A DNA stretch of 64,000 nt, taken from positions 1,296,501 to 1,360,500 of the forward strand of contig JBBPEB010000006.1 in assembly GCA_039096225.1 (NCBI GenBank). Reading direction: 5' to 3'. How positions within the stretch are numbered: position 1 is the first letter of the stretch; each line of letters begins with the position of its first letter. The notes beneath the pieces were generated by a model. The model ran no database searches and was not told the origin of the DNA. It saw only the letters and a list, made by a program, of their open reading frames with translations. A program made the position numbers and the translations under genes. This DNA is from Blastocystis sp. Blastoise (lineage: Eukaryota; Sar; Bigyra; Opalinata; Blastocystidae). Shown piece by piece: positions 49,403 to 59,137 of the stretch.

Positions 49403-50875
49403 TTAAATATCACGTACACTACGTACAGCAATCATATGTAATGTATAAGGATGCTTCTCATTTAGTTCAGTATTAATATGTTTATAAATACCAGCATGAG
49501 ATGCTACACTATAAGAAGCACCAGTATCAGGTGTCCATATTTTAGTAGTTTCATTATATGTACATGTATATCCATCAGGAACAGTGGATGAATCAGCATG
49601 TCCATATTCAATATCATGGACATCTAGATTACAATCAAAATTCATTTCTATACCACTATCTGATTGGATATTCATTAATGCTTTAGTTGGAATAATATAA
49701 ATAGGATGTTTAATCCATTCATCATATTTAAGAATAGTTTCAGGATTTGAATTATCAGCCCATAAACAATATAAATTTTTATTAGGACAAGATAAACTAG
49801 CAGTTTCTTCATTATTGAAGACATGACCTTTAGTAGTAAGATTATGATAATACATTTGAGTAGGGAATTCAGTTTGAGGGAACATTTGAACATCACCAAT
49901 CAAACAACTTTGATATTTAGGCCATACAGATGGACTAGCTATATTACTAATAGTTGTTGAACTATAACCATTTGTAAACCAGTATAATATATATTCAGGT
50001 ATAAATGGTAAAGCTCTATTGATATTGAAATGATCACTAGTTATTCTTGTATTTTGATAATCGACTTGAATACATGTAGGTATAGTTTTATATAATTCAT
50101 TCGTTTGGAATTGAATATCTTTATAAGTCATTAAATTCATAGTAGCTGATTCCAATTCAAATGTCTTAAACCATTTTTCATCAGTTAGATGTAACCATTG
50201 TGTTGATAATTTAGCACCACCATTCTTGAAATAAATACTCATATTATTATCAATTAAAGATTCAATTGTACTCGTTCTAAATAGCATATTGAAATGTTTA
50301 GTTAATATTAAAGAATCTCCATCAACACCTAAACCACTAATGAGATATAAAGGAATAGCAATATGAATAGATTGTTTTGGATGTGCACGTATATAACGAA
50401 TAGAATTCAATTCATAAGTATCTGCAGATAAATCTTCACCATACATAGATTTTTCTAAATCATTCTTACTGATATCTTTTAATAAAATCATCTTACGACC
50501 ACGTGAAGCATGTGTACAATTTTCTTCATATTTCAAAGCACGATCAGATCCATCAGGTAATGTATAAACCATTTCAACATCAGTGGAATCAATAATAGAA
50601 TAAATATTAGCTTTCTGAACTAATTGATCCAAGAAATATTGACATAATTGATCATAAGTGAAACTAACAGAAGTACCTGTTTCATCTAAATAAACAGAAA
50701 CTGGTCCTTTTTTATCTGTAACAGTTGCTTTGACAGTAAGATCCAAATAGGATTGATTGAAATTGATATAAGTATTATCCACATTAGTCCAATGATATTG
50801 AAAGATATAAGGACTTGATAGAATATCAGTATCACTTTGAATAGGAATATTATCTTTAATTCTTAAGATTCTCAT
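49403..50875 (-). CDS. Major-capsid-like protein 2 (490 aa)
   Basis: Contains the counterparts of every block in the neighbouring 407-aa protein: TYINFNQSYLDLTVKA, KANIYSIID, GRKMILLKDISK..LEKSMY, IPLYLISGLG, FIPEYILYWF, MFPQTEFPT, HPIYIIPTKA and a C-terminal AVRSVRDI. It has extra insertions, notably near residues 60-80 and in the last 80 residues. Two full-length paralogues in tandem suggest a two-component shell or a specialised vertex/facet protein. Divergent to the 812-aa gene across a 94-bp AT-rich promoter gap. Start at ATG 50875. Confidence 0.6.
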   Translation of the reverse strand: MRILRIKDNIPIQSDTDILSSPYIFQYHWTNVDNTYINFNQSYLDLTVKATVTDKKGPVSVYLDETGTSVSFTYDQLCQYFLDQLVQKANIYSIIDSTDVEMVYTLPDGSDRALKYEENCTHASRGRKMILLKDISKNDLEKSMYGEDLSADTYELNSIRYIRAHPKQSIHIAIPLYLISGLGVDGDSLILTKHFNMLFRTSTIESLIDNNMSIYFKNGGAKLSTQWLHLTDEKWFKTFELESATMNLMTYKDIQFQTNELYKTIPTCIQVDYQNTRITSDHFNINRALPFIPEYILYWFTNGYSSTTISNIASPSVWPKYQSCLIGDVQMFPQTEFPTQMYYHNLTTKGHVFNNEETASLSCPNKNLYCLWADNSNPETILKYDEWIKHPIYIIPTKALMNIQSDSGIEMNFDCNLDVHDIEYGHADSSTVPDGYTCTYNETTKIWTPDTGASYSVASHAGIYKHINTELNEKHPYTLHMIAVRSVRDI

Positions 50876-50969
50876 ATTTCTTTTAATTTTAAATAAAATA
50901 TTAATAAATAAATAAAATTAAATAATTTTTATAAATTAATATAAATTATTATTTTATAAATTAGAAAAT
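50876..50969. promoter_or_regulatory. Divergent AT-rich promoter between two virion genes
   Basis: This 94-bp gap must promote both flanking genes. It has AT-rich TATA-like sequence but no heat-shock element and no TTGTTTTGTT motif, which helps define both as not general promoter elements. Confidence 0.5.
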
Positions 50970-53408
50970 ATGGAACTTGATGATGATAATTATGAAGAAC
51001 AGACTTCATTAGAAGAGAAGGATACTCGTATTAAAACACATGTAGTCCCTATTGATGTTCGTTGTATTGATAATCAATTCAATATACATTTATCGAATTC
51101 TATTGATATCACTAAAAATATCATTTCTTATATTGATCTTAATTTAATTGGTAGTGAAAGTGTGCCTCTATTTGATACTTTCACAAAAACACAAATATTC
51201 AAATATATAAATACTCGTGTTAATGGAAATAGTAAAGTATACACAATCACTTTAGATCAGAAAAATTATTCAATTCCACAATTATTAGAACTATGTCATT
51301 TTGATGTATGTGATAGACCAGTAATAAAAGATTCTCCTGATATTGATCCTACTGTCAAAATTAATGAATCCCCTACAATAACCATTGATAGAGATGATTG
51401 GTATTGTGAATTCACAATTGCCTATACTAGACGTGGCTTTTATTTCCCAAGAGGAACCTATACAGATATAGAATTTTGGTGGGTTGCTGTATGTTGTGTA
51501 TCAGCTGTATGGAAAAACCCGGTAGGTAATCGAATAATGATGAAATATGATGATGATACTATAACAATATATAGACCTGAAGTCACCACTTATAATATTC
51601 CTGTTACAACAACAGGAACTTATACATTTAATGGATTCTTTACTAATGGAAGTAATGATTATAAAACATATACTGTTTCAACACAAGATAGTGAAAATAA
51701 AATAACTTGTGAAGTAAATGGTGCTCATACATTTTATTTTAATTGGTCAAGTAGTAATATACTCAGTTTAGAAAGGCAATTATTCACTGGTTTGAAAATA
51801 AATAGCAATACATTGGTGTATACTACACCTCAAAAAGAAATTACATTAAATAGAATGAAAAGAACAGTTACAGTTGAAGATAAATATAATAATATGATTA
51901 TTAGACATATAAATAAATATGATGGTAATTATGACACTACATTCACTGTTCCTCCTGGTGACTATACTGAAGATGAATTCTATGATTTATTAGAAAGTTC
52001 AATTAATAATACTATTAAAACAAATTATTTAAGTATATCAAAAGATGCTCAAACTATGGACGATAAGGATGGATATATTTTATATTTATCATTTCAAGAT
52101 ATTGATTCAACATCATGGACATTTACAGCTATCGATATAGAACATTCATTATTTAAGTATCGTGGTGCTCTACATAATATACGTCCTGATCTGGTATATG
52201 ATGAACAAGGATGTTTTGCTTGGCATGTATCTTATGGTAAACAATTATTACCAGATACACCTGTTGATTTGAATACATTAGATTTAGATGGTAATTATAA
52301 GTGTTATACTGATAGTTATCATATAGATTTTTCTCAAGCTCAAGAATTAGGTGAAATCCTAGGATATAATAAATTAGGTCATGATGAAATTATTAATTAT
52401 GGTATTCATAATATTGATAGTAGTCGTCCAAAAGGAATGTTAATAGCTCAATCGAATATAGTAGATAATAGTCAGAATTCTTTATATTCATTCAATGTGA
52501 ATAATTATAAAGGCAATAATGAATTTCATGATATTATGAATATTAATGTGTCTCCTTATTTGAATACAATACAAGATATTACAATACGATATACTGATAA
52601 AAATAAACAATATGTGAATTTCAATAATAATTGTATTTTAAGAGGATTCTTAGAATTCTCAGATACAGTAGATACGATTCAACCAAGTGAAACTATTAAG
52701 AAATTATGTTTGAATTGTCAAACAGCAGACACACAATTCTATGCTGAATATCCTACATTGAATATCCAAAATAAGATCTTAAAAGATATTATTATTCAAA
52801 ATGATACAGATACAATCCAAGCAAATGCATCTAAATTATGTACTGGATATATAAATGGATCTTATTATCCTACATTTAGTTTTCCTTTATCTGATAAATA
52901 TGTTACTTATAGTAATATAAATTCTCCAATCACAATTGATCATCATATAGATTTAAGATTTGATGAATTATTCAAAGGAAATATCATTTGTAATATATGT
53001 GAACCGAATGGTAGTGATATACGTTTCAAAGCTTATGATGAAGTATATTGTGATTTTAGTACGAGTAAGAATTTAATTTATGAATTGAAGAAAACCAATG
53101 TCTATGGATATCAATACTTAACGAATATACAAATTATATCAGTGTATGGTCAATCCACTGATTACTTATATCCTATTTCATTAAGATGTTTTACTAATGA
53201 ATATGAGAATAATATTCATGTTATTGATACTACAAATCTACCTTATTACTATTCTAATGGTATTAAATATGAAGGTATATCGAATAAGATCAATAAGAAT
53301 GTTTATTATTGTAATCGTAAATTATTAAAGTTATTACCTCATGATAATATGTTCTTTATTACTTGTGATTATCCTTGTGTTGTTTTATTAACTATCTCTT
53401 ATATATAA
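50970..53408 (+). CDS. Large virion-like protein with repeated penton-like modules (812 aa)
   Basis: Three segments share the Y-[ST]-x-x-x-[FL]-x-x-L pattern seen in the penton-like protein: KNYSIPQLLELC (about 99-109), RGTYTDIEFWWVAVCC (about 161-176) and PPGDYTEDEFYDLLESS (about 328-344). The last is followed by an H-S-L-F-K-Y-R-G segment matching the F-K-Y-L-G of the penton-like gene. The rest is beta-rich. A multi-domain vertex, fibre or receptor-binding protein is the likeliest role (inference). Divergently transcribed from the second capsid-like gene. Start at ATG 50970. Confidence 0.55.
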   Translation: MELDDDNYEEQTSLEEKDTRIKTHVVPIDVRCIDNQFNIHLSNSIDITKNIISYIDLNLIGSESVPLFDTFTKTQIFKYINTRVNGNSKVYTITLDQKNYSIPQLLELCHFDVCDRPVIKDSPDIDPTVKINESPTITIDRDDWYCEFTIAYTRRGFYFPRGTYTDIEFWWVAVCCVSAVWKNPVGNRIMMKYDDDTITIYRPEVTTYNIPVTTTGTYTFNGFFTNGSNDYKTYTVSTQDSENKITCEVNGAHTFYFNWSSSNILSLERQLFTGLKINSNTLVYTTPQKEITLNRMKRTVTVEDKYNNMIIRHINKYDGNYDTTFTVPPGDYTEDEFYDLLESSINNTIKTNYLSISKDAQTMDDKDGYILYLSFQDIDSTSWTFTAIDIEHSLFKYRGALHNIRPDLVYDEQGCFAWHVSYGKQLLPDTPVDLNTLDLDGNYKCYTDSYHIDFSQAQELGEILGYNKLGHDEIINYGIHNIDSSRPKGMLIAQSNIVDNSQNSLYSFNVNNYKGNNEFHDIMNINVSPYLNTIQDITIRYTDKNKQYVNFNNNCILRGFLEFSDTVDTIQPSETIKKLCLNCQTADTQFYAEYPTLNIQNKILKDIIIQNDTDTIQANASKLCTGYINGSYYPTFSFPLSDKYVTYSNINSPITIDHHIDLRFDELFKGNIICNICEPNGSDIRFKAYDEVYCDFSTSKNLIYELKKTNVYGYQYLTNIQIISVYGQSTDYLYPISLRCFTNEYENNIHVIDTTNLPYYYSNGIKYEGISNKINKNVYYCNRKLLKLLPHDNMFFITCDYPCVVLLTISYI

Positions 53409-53439
53409 ATATTTTAATTCATTTCATTTAAATTAAAAA

Positions 53440-53449
53440 ATGTTTTGTT
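53440..53449 (+). terminator. ATGTTTTGTT, variant 3'-end motif for gene 50970-53408
   Basis: One mismatch from the TTGTTTTGTT consensus, 32 bp past the stop. Confidence 0.5.
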
Positions 53450-53477
53450 ATATTATTCATTTAAAAATTATTAAAAA

Positions 53478-53900
53478 ATGGAGCCTAAATCTGTATCTGA
53501 ATCCTTACATTCTTTATCAAGTACAAGTTCAACAAGTTCAGATAGTTCAACAACAACCACATTATCAGAAGAAGAAATAGAAAAGAAAAATACTTTATTA
53601 GAATTTATTATAAAAGCTATAAAATGTTTATTTGAGAAATCAACTGAATTCTTTCAATTAATTGTTAAAAATATAGATATTCATTGTAATTGTTGTAATC
53701 CACAAACAAAGAAAGTCTATTATAAGACAATGAAAATACAACAAACTATTATAGAAGAAGAAGTCAAACATATATCAGAAGTCTTGAATGAATTAGAAGA
53801 AATTGATTCTAATCAAAATGAATCAATACAAGAATTAGCTGTTCAATTAATGAAATTAAATATAAGTGTTGATTCTATTGTTCAATCTCTTCATTTATAA
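53478..53900 (+). CDS. Small Ser-rich, coiled-coil-like viral protein (140 aa)
   Basis: Residues 1-30 are Ser/Thr-rich; residues 35-65 form a partly hydrophobic helix; a Cys pair cluster HCNCCNPQTKK lies near 69-79; and the C-terminal half is a heptad-like helix (EEEVKHISEVLNELEEIDS). No family is recognised. It lies between the large virion-like gene and the tyrosine recombinase with its own 3'-end motif. Start at ATG 53478. Confidence 0.55.
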   Translation: MEPKSVSESLHSLSSTSSTSSDSSTTTTLSEEEIEKKNTLLEFIIKAIKCLFEKSTEFFQLIVKNIDIHCNCCNPQTKKVYYKTMKIQQTIIEEEVKHISEVLNELEEIDSNQNESIQELAVQLMKLNISVDSIVQSLHL

Positions 53901-53934
53901 TTCTATGAAATGTTATAAAATATTAATAATAAAT

Positions 53935-53944
53935 TTGTTTTGTT
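53935..53944 (+). terminator. TTGTTTTGTT 3'-end motif for gene 53478-53900
   Basis: Located 35 bp past the stop and 24 bp before the next start, followed by TATAAATAATTT, so it may also be part of the next promoter. Confidence 0.55.
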
Positions 53945-53967
53945 TATAAATAATTTAATTTTTAATA

Positions 53968-55764
53968 ATGCAATCAACAGGTTATTCAGATAAAGATTGT
54001 GAAGAATTCTTTACAAATTGTATAGATCAATTATTACATTGGAAGAAAATACAATTATCAACAAGTATAAATTGGAAGAAATGGATCAAGACAATATGTA
54101 AGAAATTTCGTAATGAAGAACGAATTCAAATAGATGATATGGAAGAACCGTTCTTTTGTGTAGAAGTGTTAACAGATCCATTTCAATTTCAAAATGTTAT
54201 GCAACATACACAAACAGAAGCTCCTGGACAACAAGGTGGATTATCCAATACTACTGTAGCTAATTATATGCAAATGATTACTTATATAATGAAGAATATA
54301 TCTATTTGTACAGATGATGAAGATATCATTAATTATAAAGCATTTACTCCACAAAATATAAAGAAATGGGAACATTTATGGGGTTCTTTACAAATTGATG
54401 CTACTTATTCAAGACATTATGAAATCACTCAGAAAATTATTAATTGTGAAGCTGATTGGGGAGAAATCATTAATATCACCAAAAAGAATTATTTAGAGAA
54501 TCCTAATGATTTATATTATGTGAATAGTTATTTATTAGTTTTAACTTATGATACATTATGTGCTCGTAATGATTATAATGATTGTGTAATCTATACTCGT
54601 GGTCAACAAATTCCTTTATCCTTAAGAAGAACAACTAATTATATTGATTTAAATACTTTGACTATTCATGTGAATGATACAAAGAATCGATTTGAAATTG
54701 GTAAGAATGAATATCCTACTTATCAATATTTATCAGAAGAATATTTGAATGTCTTAGCTAGATCCTTACGTTTATTTCCAAGACATTATTTATTTGTTAC
54801 TGAGAATGGTGGTAAAGTACGTGATTTGAAATTTGGTGATGAATATATAAAACCCCATTTAGGCTGGATTTATAAAACACAACAGAATAATTCTTTAATT
54901 AATGGTTGTGATATTATAAGACATTTATTTGCTCAATATTATTATAGATTATCAAGAGAAGCACAATTCCAACATAATGATTCAGAACACGAATCTAAAG
55001 GTGTAGAACTCTTTGAAAATTCGATTATGAAGATGTTACATAGTCAATCAACACATATGGAAAATTATATATCTCCTTATTTATCTTCTCATTCAACTAA
55101 ATTGCAAGATTTAGATAATAAAACAAGAACATTTCATATTGATATGAATAATATTACTTATACAAGAGAAATTAATCAATTGAATAAATTATTATTTTTA
55201 TGTAAACGATTTAATGATCGTATAGAACAATATGAAGAAGACTATGAAGATGTATTTGGTAAAGAGAATTTCAATATGAAATCAGAATCCATATTAAGTA
55301 GTCTAGAACAATATTCATCAGATAATGATACTATAATGATTACATTAAGATATTATAAAGATCTATTAAAGCATCATTATCCAGATAAAACAGATTTAGA
55401 AAATGAATTACCTGTAGGATGTTCATTAGAATCTGAAGAAGTTCCAGAGAATTCTAGAGATCGTTATAATCGTTTTATACGTAATAAACAATTATTACCT
55501 GATCATTTACATAATAATACAACGGATTCAGAATTAACGAATACTCAAGCATCTCTTATGCAACAGAATACTCAAGATGAAAACTCTACACCTATAGTTA
55601 TGAATAATTCAGATACTTATGCATTACGTAGTCTTTCTACTATGCCTCCTTTAGAGCCTATTCATCGTGGTCATGGTTTATGTAGAAAACATAAAGGTAA
55701 TGCATTCTTTAAAGTCAAAGTCCCTAAAAAACATTTTCATGGAATTCAATTTAAATTTTATTAA
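53968..55764 (+). CDS. Tyrosine recombinase (integrase-like) with C-terminal extension (598 aa)
   Basis: The catalytic core runs from about residue 180 to 370: first Arg in CARNDYNDC (about R200), Lys in HVNDTKNRF (about K239), Arg-His in CDIIRHLF (R318, H319), His in MLHSQSTH (H358), and the nucleophile Tyr in MENYISPY (about Y367). The first position of the usual H-x-x-R box is Asp, a substitution seen in some eukaryotic and viral recombinases. The enzyme would integrate or excise the viral DNA. About 225 residues follow the core, ending in HRGHGLCRKHKG and a Lys/His/Phe-rich tail, with the G-x-G-hydrophobic motif found in the virion proteins. Start at ATG 53968; convergent to the primase-helicase. 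Confidence 0.7.
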   Translation: MQSTGYSDKDCEEFFTNCIDQLLHWKKIQLSTSINWKKWIKTICKKFRNEERIQIDDMEEPFFCVEVLTDPFQFQNVMQHTQTEAPGQQGGLSNTTVANYMQMITYIMKNISICTDDEDIINYKAFTPQNIKKWEHLWGSLQIDATYSRHYEITQKIINCEADWGEIINITKKNYLENPNDLYYVNSYLLVLTYDTLCARNDYNDCVIYTRGQQIPLSLRRTTNYIDLNTLTIHVNDTKNRFEIGKNEYPTYQYLSEEYLNVLARSLRLFPRHYLFVTENGGKVRDLKFGDEYIKPHLGWIYKTQQNNSLINGCDIIRHLFAQYYYRLSREAQFQHNDSEHESKGVELFENSIMKMLHSQSTHMENYISPYLSSHSTKLQDLDNKTRTFHIDMNNITYTREINQLNKLLFLCKRFNDRIEQYEEDYEDVFGKENFNMKSESILSSLEQYSSDNDTIMITLRYYKDLLKHHYPDKTDLENELPVGCSLESEEVPENSRDRYNRFIRNKQLLPDHLHNNTTDSELTNTQASLMQQNTQDENSTPIVMNNSDTYALRSLSTMPPLEPIHRGHGLCRKHKGNAFFKVKVPKKHFHGIQFKFY

Positions 55765-55770
55765 TTTTAA

Positions 55771-55780
55771 AACAAAACAA
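55771..55780 (-). terminator. TTGTTTTGTT 3'-end motif for gene 55809-58811
   Basis: Located 29 bp past the stop, in a 44-bp convergent gap where no promoter is expected. A key case for a 3'-end role. Confidence 0.65.
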
Positions 55781-55808
55781 CTTTTTATAGTAAAAAATAA
55801 ATATATAT

Positions 55809-58800
55809 TTAATTTGGTATAGCATATAAAGTATTATCTATTAAAATTCGTTTTGTTGATGACGTATTATGATATTGATCTTCACTATAAACAATTTCTT
55901 CTTTTTTAGATAAACAATTGGATAAACAGAATAAATCTGTATCTACACATTCATTATAAGTATTATCAATCATTAAACCACAAATACCAATAGCATTCCC
56001 TCCCTTATAAAAATTTGAAGTATGTTTTCTATGAATATTCACAATATCTATAGAATTAAATGTATCTTTACTACTTAAACAACCAAATAAAGCATTTGTA
56101 AATTTATCTAAATCTTTCTTAATCGTAAATTGATTATTATTATTCACTTTCTTATAACTATTAAAAATATCTTCAATAGTAACTACATTCAAATAATAAG
56201 GATCTATAGTAATATGGTTATCAACAAAAGATTTCAAATCATATCCTTCTGTACTACGATCAAAGAATCGTTTCTTACATTCACTTATATGATATTCATT
56301 ATCTAATTCATGCATATCTAATTGCATACTAGAATAGAAATAATTACTTACTAGATAACTAAAGATAATTGAACGATTCTGATAGAATTTATCGGATAGA
56401 GTATAATCCATTTCATAATGATTTGGTTTCAATCTCTTTTCTACTGTCTGTTTACGTTTCGGTAAATTATGATCTACATAATCTTCATATAAATTAGCAT
56501 TACCAGGAGGGAAATAACGACAACATGAAGGTAAGAAACACACTCTTCTTTCAATAGGACCAGCATTCACAGCTGTAGGTTGGATATTACTTGTCATAAA
56601 TAAAGTACCCGTGAAATGAACTTTTGTAAATATATTACTGAATAATTTACGAGCACTAGCACCTTCTTTCTTTTCTGCTATTTCTTTAAAGACTTTAGAA
56701 GAGAATGGATTGAATGTTTTCTTTCTACCAGTAACATCTTCTTCTATTAATTCATTCATATAATACATAGTCTTATTAGACATATCTACAATCTTAGGAG
56801 CTATAGATGTTTCTTCTAAATTATCTGGATTTACTATAATACATTGATTACTACCTACAATACGAGAAATTAAATCAGTTGTTATTGTTTTACCATTACT
56901 ACCTGTACTACCATATAATATATAAGAAACTGTTTTCTGAGTATTGACATAGAAAGCAGTGGTTAGGATACGTAACATAATACTTTCATATTTCTTATCG
57001 AATTCACAATATCTTGCAATATGTTGTTCAAATAATTGGATAATATCTTTCTGTTCATTATTAATATTCCAACTTACATTAAATTCAGTATCAATTAATA
57101 AATCTTCAAACACCATATCTTCTTTATGATATGGTTGGATATAATATTGTCTAGGATCTTCTTCTGTTGATTCTTTTGGATATAAATAACCAAGTTGTGT
57201 ATAGATAACACGTTCTTTATGAACCATATACGTATCTAAATATTCTTTATAAGATTTACCATAAGTCTTCAAATAACGATTCAACCATTCTTTATAATGA
57301 TATTCATTAGTAACAGAAGCAGACATTATTTTATCAACTATTTTTTGATGTTGTTCATTCTCTTTGGAATATAATCTTGATAGTTTGAATTTCTCTACAA
57401 TCGATTTCATAAATGTAGTTATTTTGGTTTCAAAGAAATTAATATCATAATTATTCTTACAACGTCTTAAGATATTATATTCATCAAATGTATATAAGAT
57501 AAAATTATCTTTATCTAATATAATAGATACAATTTCATTAAATTCTAATAATTGAAATAACATAACTAATGTTTGTGAATCTACAAGATTAAAGGATTGA
57601 ATACATTCTAAAATAGACATAAATATGAAATCATTATCATCATCTTTATTAAATAATTTATTATCCATTAATATCTTCAAAATATAATTATTCGATAAAT
57701 GAGTAGGATCAACTTGTATATGATTCCATGTAGATTCAATTACATCATCACTTCGATCATGACCATAACGTAATGAATAATTTTTAAATAATTCTAATCC
57801 TCTTGTTGTATTACAAATCTGTTTTGCTGCACAACATAATTTATACCAAGTATTATGGGATTCAAAATAATTCATATCTTCAATAGAACCAATCAATAAT
57901 AAATATCGTTCTAATAAAGCTTCTTTAGATGCTGTAGTATCCAATATAGTATCTGTAGAAATCAACATAGGAATATCTTTAATATCTTGTATAGAACATA
58001 ATATAGTACGTGAACAATTATTTAATCTTGCATAATAACGTTTATAACGTGAATATTGTTTTAATTTAGAAAAGATAATAGGATTAATAATATCACTTAT
58101 AAGATCATCTTCATTCTTATAATTCAATAATGTTTTGAAATAATAATGTTCATCGATTTTGCCTTCTATTTTCTTCCATGATTTATTGGTATATTCTTCA
58201 TATAATTTATAAGTAGATGGGGAATTATCTTTACTACAACCAAGAAACATACAACCATTATTCTTTCTGGGTTTACCAATAACATTATAATCAATGAATT
58301 CTTTTATATCTAAATTATTCATTTTAAATAAATCAACCAATTTGGTATTCAGAATCATACTATTATATAAGAAAAATAAATAATCACCATTTACAAACCA
58401 ATTTGTATATATATGAATTCCCCATGAATAATGTATTTCATTATGAACTGTCTTCTTATTCACTTCTTTCTTTGTATACACAAGCGAAATAAATTCTTGA
58501 TTATAATAATGAATACAATGATTACACATTTCTTCTATAAATTCATGAATAAAAGAATCTGTTAGAAAAGAAAAATCATTTGATATTTGGTGATAATCTA
58601 AATCAAACCATAATCTTCTATAATTAGTTGATGTATTACAAGGAGTACAATCAATATAATGTAATAATTCTTTTTGATTTTGGTAATTAGTAAATAGACT
58701 TTTATAAAATGGTAATGGATTTGGTATAATAATTTCACTATGATTATCTTTTGAGTTATCATGATTAAAGGAACCAAAAGTATAAACAAAATGAATTTGT

Positions 58801-58811
58801 GAATTTTCCAT
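55809..58811 (-). CDS. Primase-helicase: AEP primase plus SF3 helicase (1000 aa)
   Basis: The N-terminal archaeo-eukaryotic primase domain has D-x-D in WFDLDYH (D70, D72), an S/G-x-H-type motif in WGIHIYT (H133) and a conserved Lys/Tyr segment at about 177-204. Residues about 319-365 resemble a PriCT-type domain. The C-terminal superfamily 3 helicase has Walker A GSTGSNGKT (634-642), Walker B MYYMNE (682-687), sensor MTSN (739-742) and an Arg pair in IERRVCF (755-756). This is the D5-like replication protein of many viruses; it would prime and unwind viral DNA. Two strong heat-shock arrays lie directly upstream. Start at ATG 58811. Confidence 0.85.
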   Translation of the reverse strand: MENSQIHFVYTFGSFNHDNSKDNHSEIIIPNPLPFYKSLFTNYQNQKELLHYIDCTPCNTSTNYRRLWFDLDYHQISNDFSFLTDSFIHEFIEEMCNHCIHYYNQEFISLVYTKKEVNKKTVHNEIHYSWGIHIYTNWFVNGDYLFFLYNSMILNTKLVDLFKMNNLDIKEFIDYNVIGKPRKNNGCMFLGCSKDNSPSTYKLYEEYTNKSWKKIEGKIDEHYYFKTLLNYKNEDDLISDIINPIIFSKLKQYSRYKRYYARLNNCSRTILCSIQDIKDIPMLISTDTILDTTASKEALLERYLLLIGSIEDMNYFESHNTWYKLCCAAKQICNTTRGLELFKNYSLRYGHDRSDDVIESTWNHIQVDPTHLSNNYILKILMDNKLFNKDDDNDFIFMSILECIQSFNLVDSQTLVMLFQLLEFNEIVSIILDKDNFILYTFDEYNILRRCKNNYDINFFETKITTFMKSIVEKFKLSRLYSKENEQHQKIVDKIMSASVTNEYHYKEWLNRYLKTYGKSYKEYLDTYMVHKERVIYTQLGYLYPKESTEEDPRQYYIQPYHKEDMVFEDLLIDTEFNVSWNINNEQKDIIQLFEQHIARYCEFDKKYESIMLRILTTAFYVNTQKTVSYILYGSTGSNGKTITTDLISRIVGSNQCIIVNPDNLEETSIAPKIVDMSNKTMYYMNELIEEDVTGRKKTFNPFSSKVFKEIAEKKEGASARKLFSNIFTKVHFTGTLFMTSNIQPTAVNAGPIERRVCFLPSCCRYFPPGNANLYEDYVDHNLPKRKQTVEKRLKPNHYEMDYTLSDKFYQNRSIIFSYLVSNYFYSSMQLDMHELDNEYHISECKKRFFDRSTEGYDLKSFVDNHITIDPYYLNVVTIEDIFNSYKKVNNNNQFTIKKDLDKFTNALFGCLSSKDTFNSIDIVNIHRKHTSNFYKGGNAIGICGLMIDNTYNECVDTDLFCLSNCLSKKEEIVYSEDQYHNTSSTKRILIDNTLYAIPN

Positions 58812-58897
58812 GATTATTTGACTTATAAATAATGAAAATAATTATAATACAACATTTAAAACAAATAATATATTAAAGATTCTAGAAGTCAGTTTTA

Positions 58898-58945
58898 GAA
58901 GCTTCTAGAACCTTCTAGAACATTCAGGAACATTCTAGAACATTC
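58898..58945 (-). promoter_or_regulatory. Heat-shock element array 2
   Basis: Alternating GAA/TTC triplets in 5-bp phase across about 48 bp, with one variant spacer (CAGG), 87 bp upstream of the primase-helicase start. Confidence 0.8.
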
Positions 58946-58979
58946 TATAATAGTAAATATTACTTTATATTTTTAAATG

Positions 58980-59027
58980 TTCTAGAACCTTCGAGAACCT
59001 TCGAGAACCTTCTAGAACCTTCTAGAA
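58980..59027 (-). promoter_or_regulatory. Heat-shock element array 3
   Basis: Ten consecutive perfect TTC/GAA triplets at 5-bp steps (TTCTAGAACC and TTCGAGAACC units). With array 2 this makes two clustered arrays upstream of the primase-helicase. Confidence 0.85.
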
Positions 59028-59068
59028 CATCCTTTTTATACTTTAGTGTTTTAAATGTATATACAATA

Positions 59069-59078
59069 AACAAAACAA
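59069..59078 (-). terminator. TTGTTTTGTT 3'-end motif for gene 59138-59761
   Basis: Located 60 bp past the stop. The next minus-strand start is more than 250 bp further on, with the heat-shock arrays between, so it belongs with the upstream gene's end. Confidence 0.6.
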
Positions 59079-59137
59079 TTTTCAATGATTTTTTACAAGT
59101 TTATAAGTAAAACTAGAAAAATAAACAAGAAAATAAA

